DNA of 64,000 nt. Origin: Cutibacterium equinum (GTDB taxonomy: Bacteria > Actinomycetota > Actinomycetes > Propionibacteriales > Propionibacteriaceae). The position numbers and the translations under genes were made by a program. The DNA lies in contig NZ_CP115668.1 of the NCBI RefSeq assembly GCF_028021195.1, positions 806,001 to 870,000 on the forward strand. The letters run 5' to 3'. Shown one piece after another: positions 61,751 to 64,000 of the stretch. Below the pieces are notes generated by a model. The model was not told the DNA's origin. It searched no databases and worked only from the letters and a program-made list of their open reading frames with translations. Numbering within the stretch: position 1 is the stretch's first letter; every line of letters starts with the position of its first letter.

Positions 61751-63499
61751 GTGGCGTCACGGTTCACGACCAAAGGGCCCCGCATGCCGATGCGGTTGCG
61801 TACCTGGCAGCGGGAGGCACTGGATTCGTACCTGGCTTCCAACCCCCGCGACTGGCTGGTGTGCGCCACCCCTGGTGCCGGCAAGACGACCTTCACCCTG
61901 GCCGTCGCAGCGCATCTGTGGCAAGACCACGTCATCAACCGTGTCATCGTCGTATGCCCAACTGATCACCTGCGCACCCAGTGGATCGGCGCGGCCCGAG
62001 GGCTTGGATTCGATCTGCGTGACACCACGAACGCCGAGGCTCTCCCACCCGACTGCCACGGCTGCGTCGTCACCTATGCCCAGGTGGCCCAGAAACCTGC
62101 GTTGCACGCTGCCCGGGCGACCAACATGCGCACCCTCGTCATCTTCGACGAGATCCACCACGCCGGCGACGTCATGAGCTGGGGTTCTGGGGTCATCGAG
62201 GCCTTCTCGGGTGCACAGCGACGCCTTGGTGTCACCGGAACTCCGTTCCGTTCCGACGAGGCCAAGATTGCCCACGTCCGCTACGAGGAGGTTGGTGATG
62301 GCGTCTTCGAGTCGGTGGCCGACTACACCTATGGCTACGGTGACGCCTTGCGCGACGGGGTCGTGCGTCCCGTCACCTTCGCCACCTACACCGGACGATC
62401 CACCTGGACTGACGCGGTGGGGGAGACCCACACCGCCATTCTCGGTGACTCCGAACTGACCAAGGCCAACGAGGAGATGGCCTGGCGTACCGCGTTGGAC
62501 TCCGACGGGGAGTGGATCGCCCACGTCATGGCGGCGGCGTGGGCGCGCGTCAACCAACTGCGCGAGTCCGGGACGATTCCGCACGCCAAGGTGCTCATCC
62601 CGGCCTCGAACCAGAAGGTGGCCAAGGAATACGCCGAGGTCTGGCGAGACGTCACTGGCAATGAGCCTTCGGTGATCCTGTCCGAGGATGCGGCCTCGGC
62701 CAAGAAACTCACCGCCTACCGCGACGATCCCGACGCGATCTGCGCAGTCTGTGTGCGCCTCATCACCGAGGGCGTCGACGTTCCCGACGCCGCGGTGCTG
62801 ATCTACTCGACGACGGCCTCCACCCCGCTGTTCTTCGCCCAGATGGTGGGGCGTGTGGTCCGTGCACGCAATCGTCGCGAGCGTGCCACGGTCTTCCTTC
62901 CGGCGGTGGGACGTCTGCTCGACCTGGCCTCCGAGATGGAGGAGACCCGTGACCACGTCATTGGGCCACCACAGGAGCCCGACCTCATCGAGGAGTTCGA
63001 CACCCGGGAGCGTTCCGAGCCTGATCCCGACGCCGGGACTTGGCAGGCGGTCGCCTCCGACGCCATCCTCGGCGAGGTCATTGACACCTATGCCCCCACG
63101 CCGTCTGATGGCGGACTGTTCGCCCTTGACGGGCTTCTCAGCCCCGAGCAGGAACGCGCCCTGCTGGCCCGTGACGAGAAGATCCGCGCCGAGCAGGCTC
63201 GCCGCGTCGCCTCAGCTCGCCGTGCCTCCAAGGCGTCCCAGGCGGAGCAGGAGAGGCAGGCCCGACGTGACGACCTCGTCGCCCTGCAGCGCCAAGGTGG
63301 TTCGGTGTATGACACCATCAGCGATCCGCGTGAGATGCGCCGAGAGATCCATCGAGCCCTGCTCGACTACTCCCGCCACCACGACCTCACCCCGCAGGCA
63401 GGGTGGGGGCAGCTCTATCGGGAGGTGCCCGGCCCCAAGAACGAGTCGGCACCGATGGATCTGTTACGCGCCCGATTGGAGTGGCTGCACTCTCACTGA
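61751..63499 (+). CDS. DEAD/DEAH box helicase (superfamily 2, UvrB/ResIII-like)
   Basis: This is a 582-residue helicase-type ATPase. It starts with a Q-like LRTWQREALDSYLASN, then motif I TPGAGKTTFT at residues 39-48, motif Ia VVCPTDHLRTQW, motif II FDEIHHAG near 133, motif III GVTGTPFRSD near 156, a helicase C domain with LITEGVDVPDAAVLI near 335, and motif VI FAQMVGRVVRAR near 360. The C-terminal 200 residues are charged (AEQARRVASARRASKASQAEQE), probably coiled. GTG 61751 has AAGGAGAACAG just upstream. It lies between comEC and holA, which suggests a DNA-processing role; the exact function is unknown. Confidence 0.88.
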   Translation: MASRFTTKGPRMPMRLRTWQREALDSYLASNPRDWLVCATPGAGKTTFTLAVAAHLWQDHVINRVIVVCPTDHLRTQWIGAARGLGFDLRDTTNAEALPPDCHGCVVTYAQVAQKPALHAARATNMRTLVIFDEIHHAGDVMSWGSGVIEAFSGAQRRLGVTGTPFRSDEAKIAHVRYEEVGDGVFESVADYTYGYGDALRDGVVRPVTFATYTGRSTWTDAVGETHTAILGDSELTKANEEMAWRTALDSDGEWIAHVMAAAWARVNQLRESGTIPHAKVLIPASNQKVAKEYAEVWRDVTGNEPSVILSEDAASAKKLTAYRDDPDAICAVCVRLITEGVDVPDAAVLIYSTTASTPLFFAQMVGRVVRARNRRERATVFLPAVGRLLDLASEMEETRDHVIGPPQEPDLIEEFDTRERSEPDPDAGTWQAVASDAILGEVIDTYAPTPSDGGLFALDGLLSPEQERALLARDEKIRAEQARRVASARRASKASQAEQERQARRDDLVALQRQGGSVYDTISDPREMRREIHRALLDYSRHHDLTPQAGWGQLYREVPGPKNESAPMDLLRARLEWLHSH

Positions 63500-63564
63500 G
63501 TCCTTGACCAGGCAGAACATCGCCGGAGGCGATCTCGACGGCGTCCTCTGGCATCCTTGGGAAG

Positions 63565-64000
63565 GTGAGTTCGGTCTACGGCAGAGCATTGTTGGTCCAG
63601 GGGTCAGAGACCCTGCTGTCGGACAGGGCAGTCGACTCCCGGGTGAAGGCCGCCCGACGAGAAGCCCCGGAGGCTGAACTCGTCGAGTTGGTCGGTCGCG
63701 AGGTCGATGCCGGTCGTTTCGTGGAAGCCACCGGAGGATCGCTGTTCAGCGAGGCGACGATCGTCATCGTCGACTCCATCGCCGATCTCGACAAGGATCT
63801 GTTCGACCTGGTTGCCACCACCGCAGCGCACCCCTCGGAGGACCTGTGTCTCATCCTCGTCCATCCCGGAGGGGTGAAGGGGAAGGGGCTGCTCACCAAA
63901 CTCTCCAAAGCCAAGATCGAGACGGTGAAGGCCGATTCCCCCAAGCCGTGGGCCATCCCCGAGTTCATCGCCACGGAGGCCCGTCGAGCCCATCTCGACA
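63565..64000 (+). CDS. holA: DNA polymerase III subunit delta, N-terminal part (3' end outside window)
   Basis: The frame starting at GTG 63565 runs open to the end of the window (145 codons). It reads MSSVYGRALLVQGSETLLSD, then VELVGREVDAGRFVEATGGS and LFSEATIVIVDSIADLD, followed by EDLCLILVHPGGVKGKGL. This is the pattern of HolA, the clamp-loader subunit that opens the beta sliding clamp; comEA-comEC-holA is a common order in Gram-positives. GGGAAG lies directly before the GTG. Confidence 0.88.
   Translation, partial: MSSVYGRALLVQGSETLLSDRAVDSRVKAARREAPEAELVELVGREVDAGRFVEATGGSLFSEATIVIVDSIADLDKDLFDLVATTAAHPSEDLCLILVHPGGVKGKGLLTKLSKAKIETVKADSPKPWAIPEFIATEARRAHLD

Overview
The window reads as a chromosomal segment of a high-G+C actinobacterium, most likely a propionibacterium of the Cutibacterium type. 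The evidence is the actinobacterial gene sets: uvrC-rapZ-yvcK-whiA-gap-pgk-tpi-secG-rbpA, folC-DUF4233-ndk, the radical SAM pair next to rne-rplU-rpmA-obgE-proB-proA-nadD-rsfS-gpgP, and a mycothiol-dependent enzyme. Many genes also have an actinobacterial TANNNT -10 box placed 6-8 nt before the start codon, which suggests leaderless mRNAs. The species cannot be fixed from this sequence alone.

Layout. 1-11 kb holds nucleotide excision repair (3' end of uvrB, uvrA, uvrC), mixed with a TerC-family membrane protein behind a yybP-ykoY (Mn2+) riboswitch and four small enzymes on the minus strand. 10.8-17.4 kb is the rapZ-yvcK-whiA cluster, the lower-glycolysis cluster gap-pgk-tpiA, and secG. 17.5-26.7 kb has rbpA, folC, a DUF4233 membrane protein, ndk, a B12-binding radical SAM protein with its DUF2344 partner, RNase E/G, and L21/L27. 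26.9-30.2 kb is a small accessory stretch: an unknown membrane protein and a TetR regulator with a DHA2 drug exporter. 30.3-36.1 kb is obgE-proB-proA, a previously easy-to-miss 40-aa membrane ORF, nadD-rsfS-gpgP. Two identical tRNA-Ala(GGC) genes follow.

36.5-50 kb is accessory. It has a DUF4143 ATPase, a frameshifted GNAT gene, a flavoprotein monooxygenase, and three Tat-exported proteins of unknown function, two of them a tandem duplication with their promoters and 3' hairpins. Next comes a SorC-type regulator divergent from a six-gene sugar-acid operon. That operon encodes a phosphotriesterase-family lactonase candidate, a 3-keto-L-gulonate-6-P decarboxylase-like protein, a UlaE-like 3-epimerase, an AraD/UlaF-like 4-epimerase, a PfkB kinase and an MFS permease. 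It would supply every step of an L-ascorbate-like route to D-xylulose-5-P without a PTS, and its decarboxylase has an altered catalytic motif (DxRxxE for DxKxxD).

50-64 kb holds L-lactate dehydrogenase, malic enzyme, a membrane-anchored DUF4352-like protein, a DUF4192 protein, a VIT1/CCC1 family transporter, leuS, comEA-comEC, a superfamily 2 helicase and the start of holA. The DUF4192 gene and comEA share a striking upstream block of about 60 bp with TTGTCCACA boxes, which suggests one common regulator. ComEC itself has lost the metal-binding residues of its C-terminal metallo-beta-lactamase domain. Other deviations are the loss of the middle cysteine of the radical SAM motif and a double replacement in the RapZ Walker A motif.
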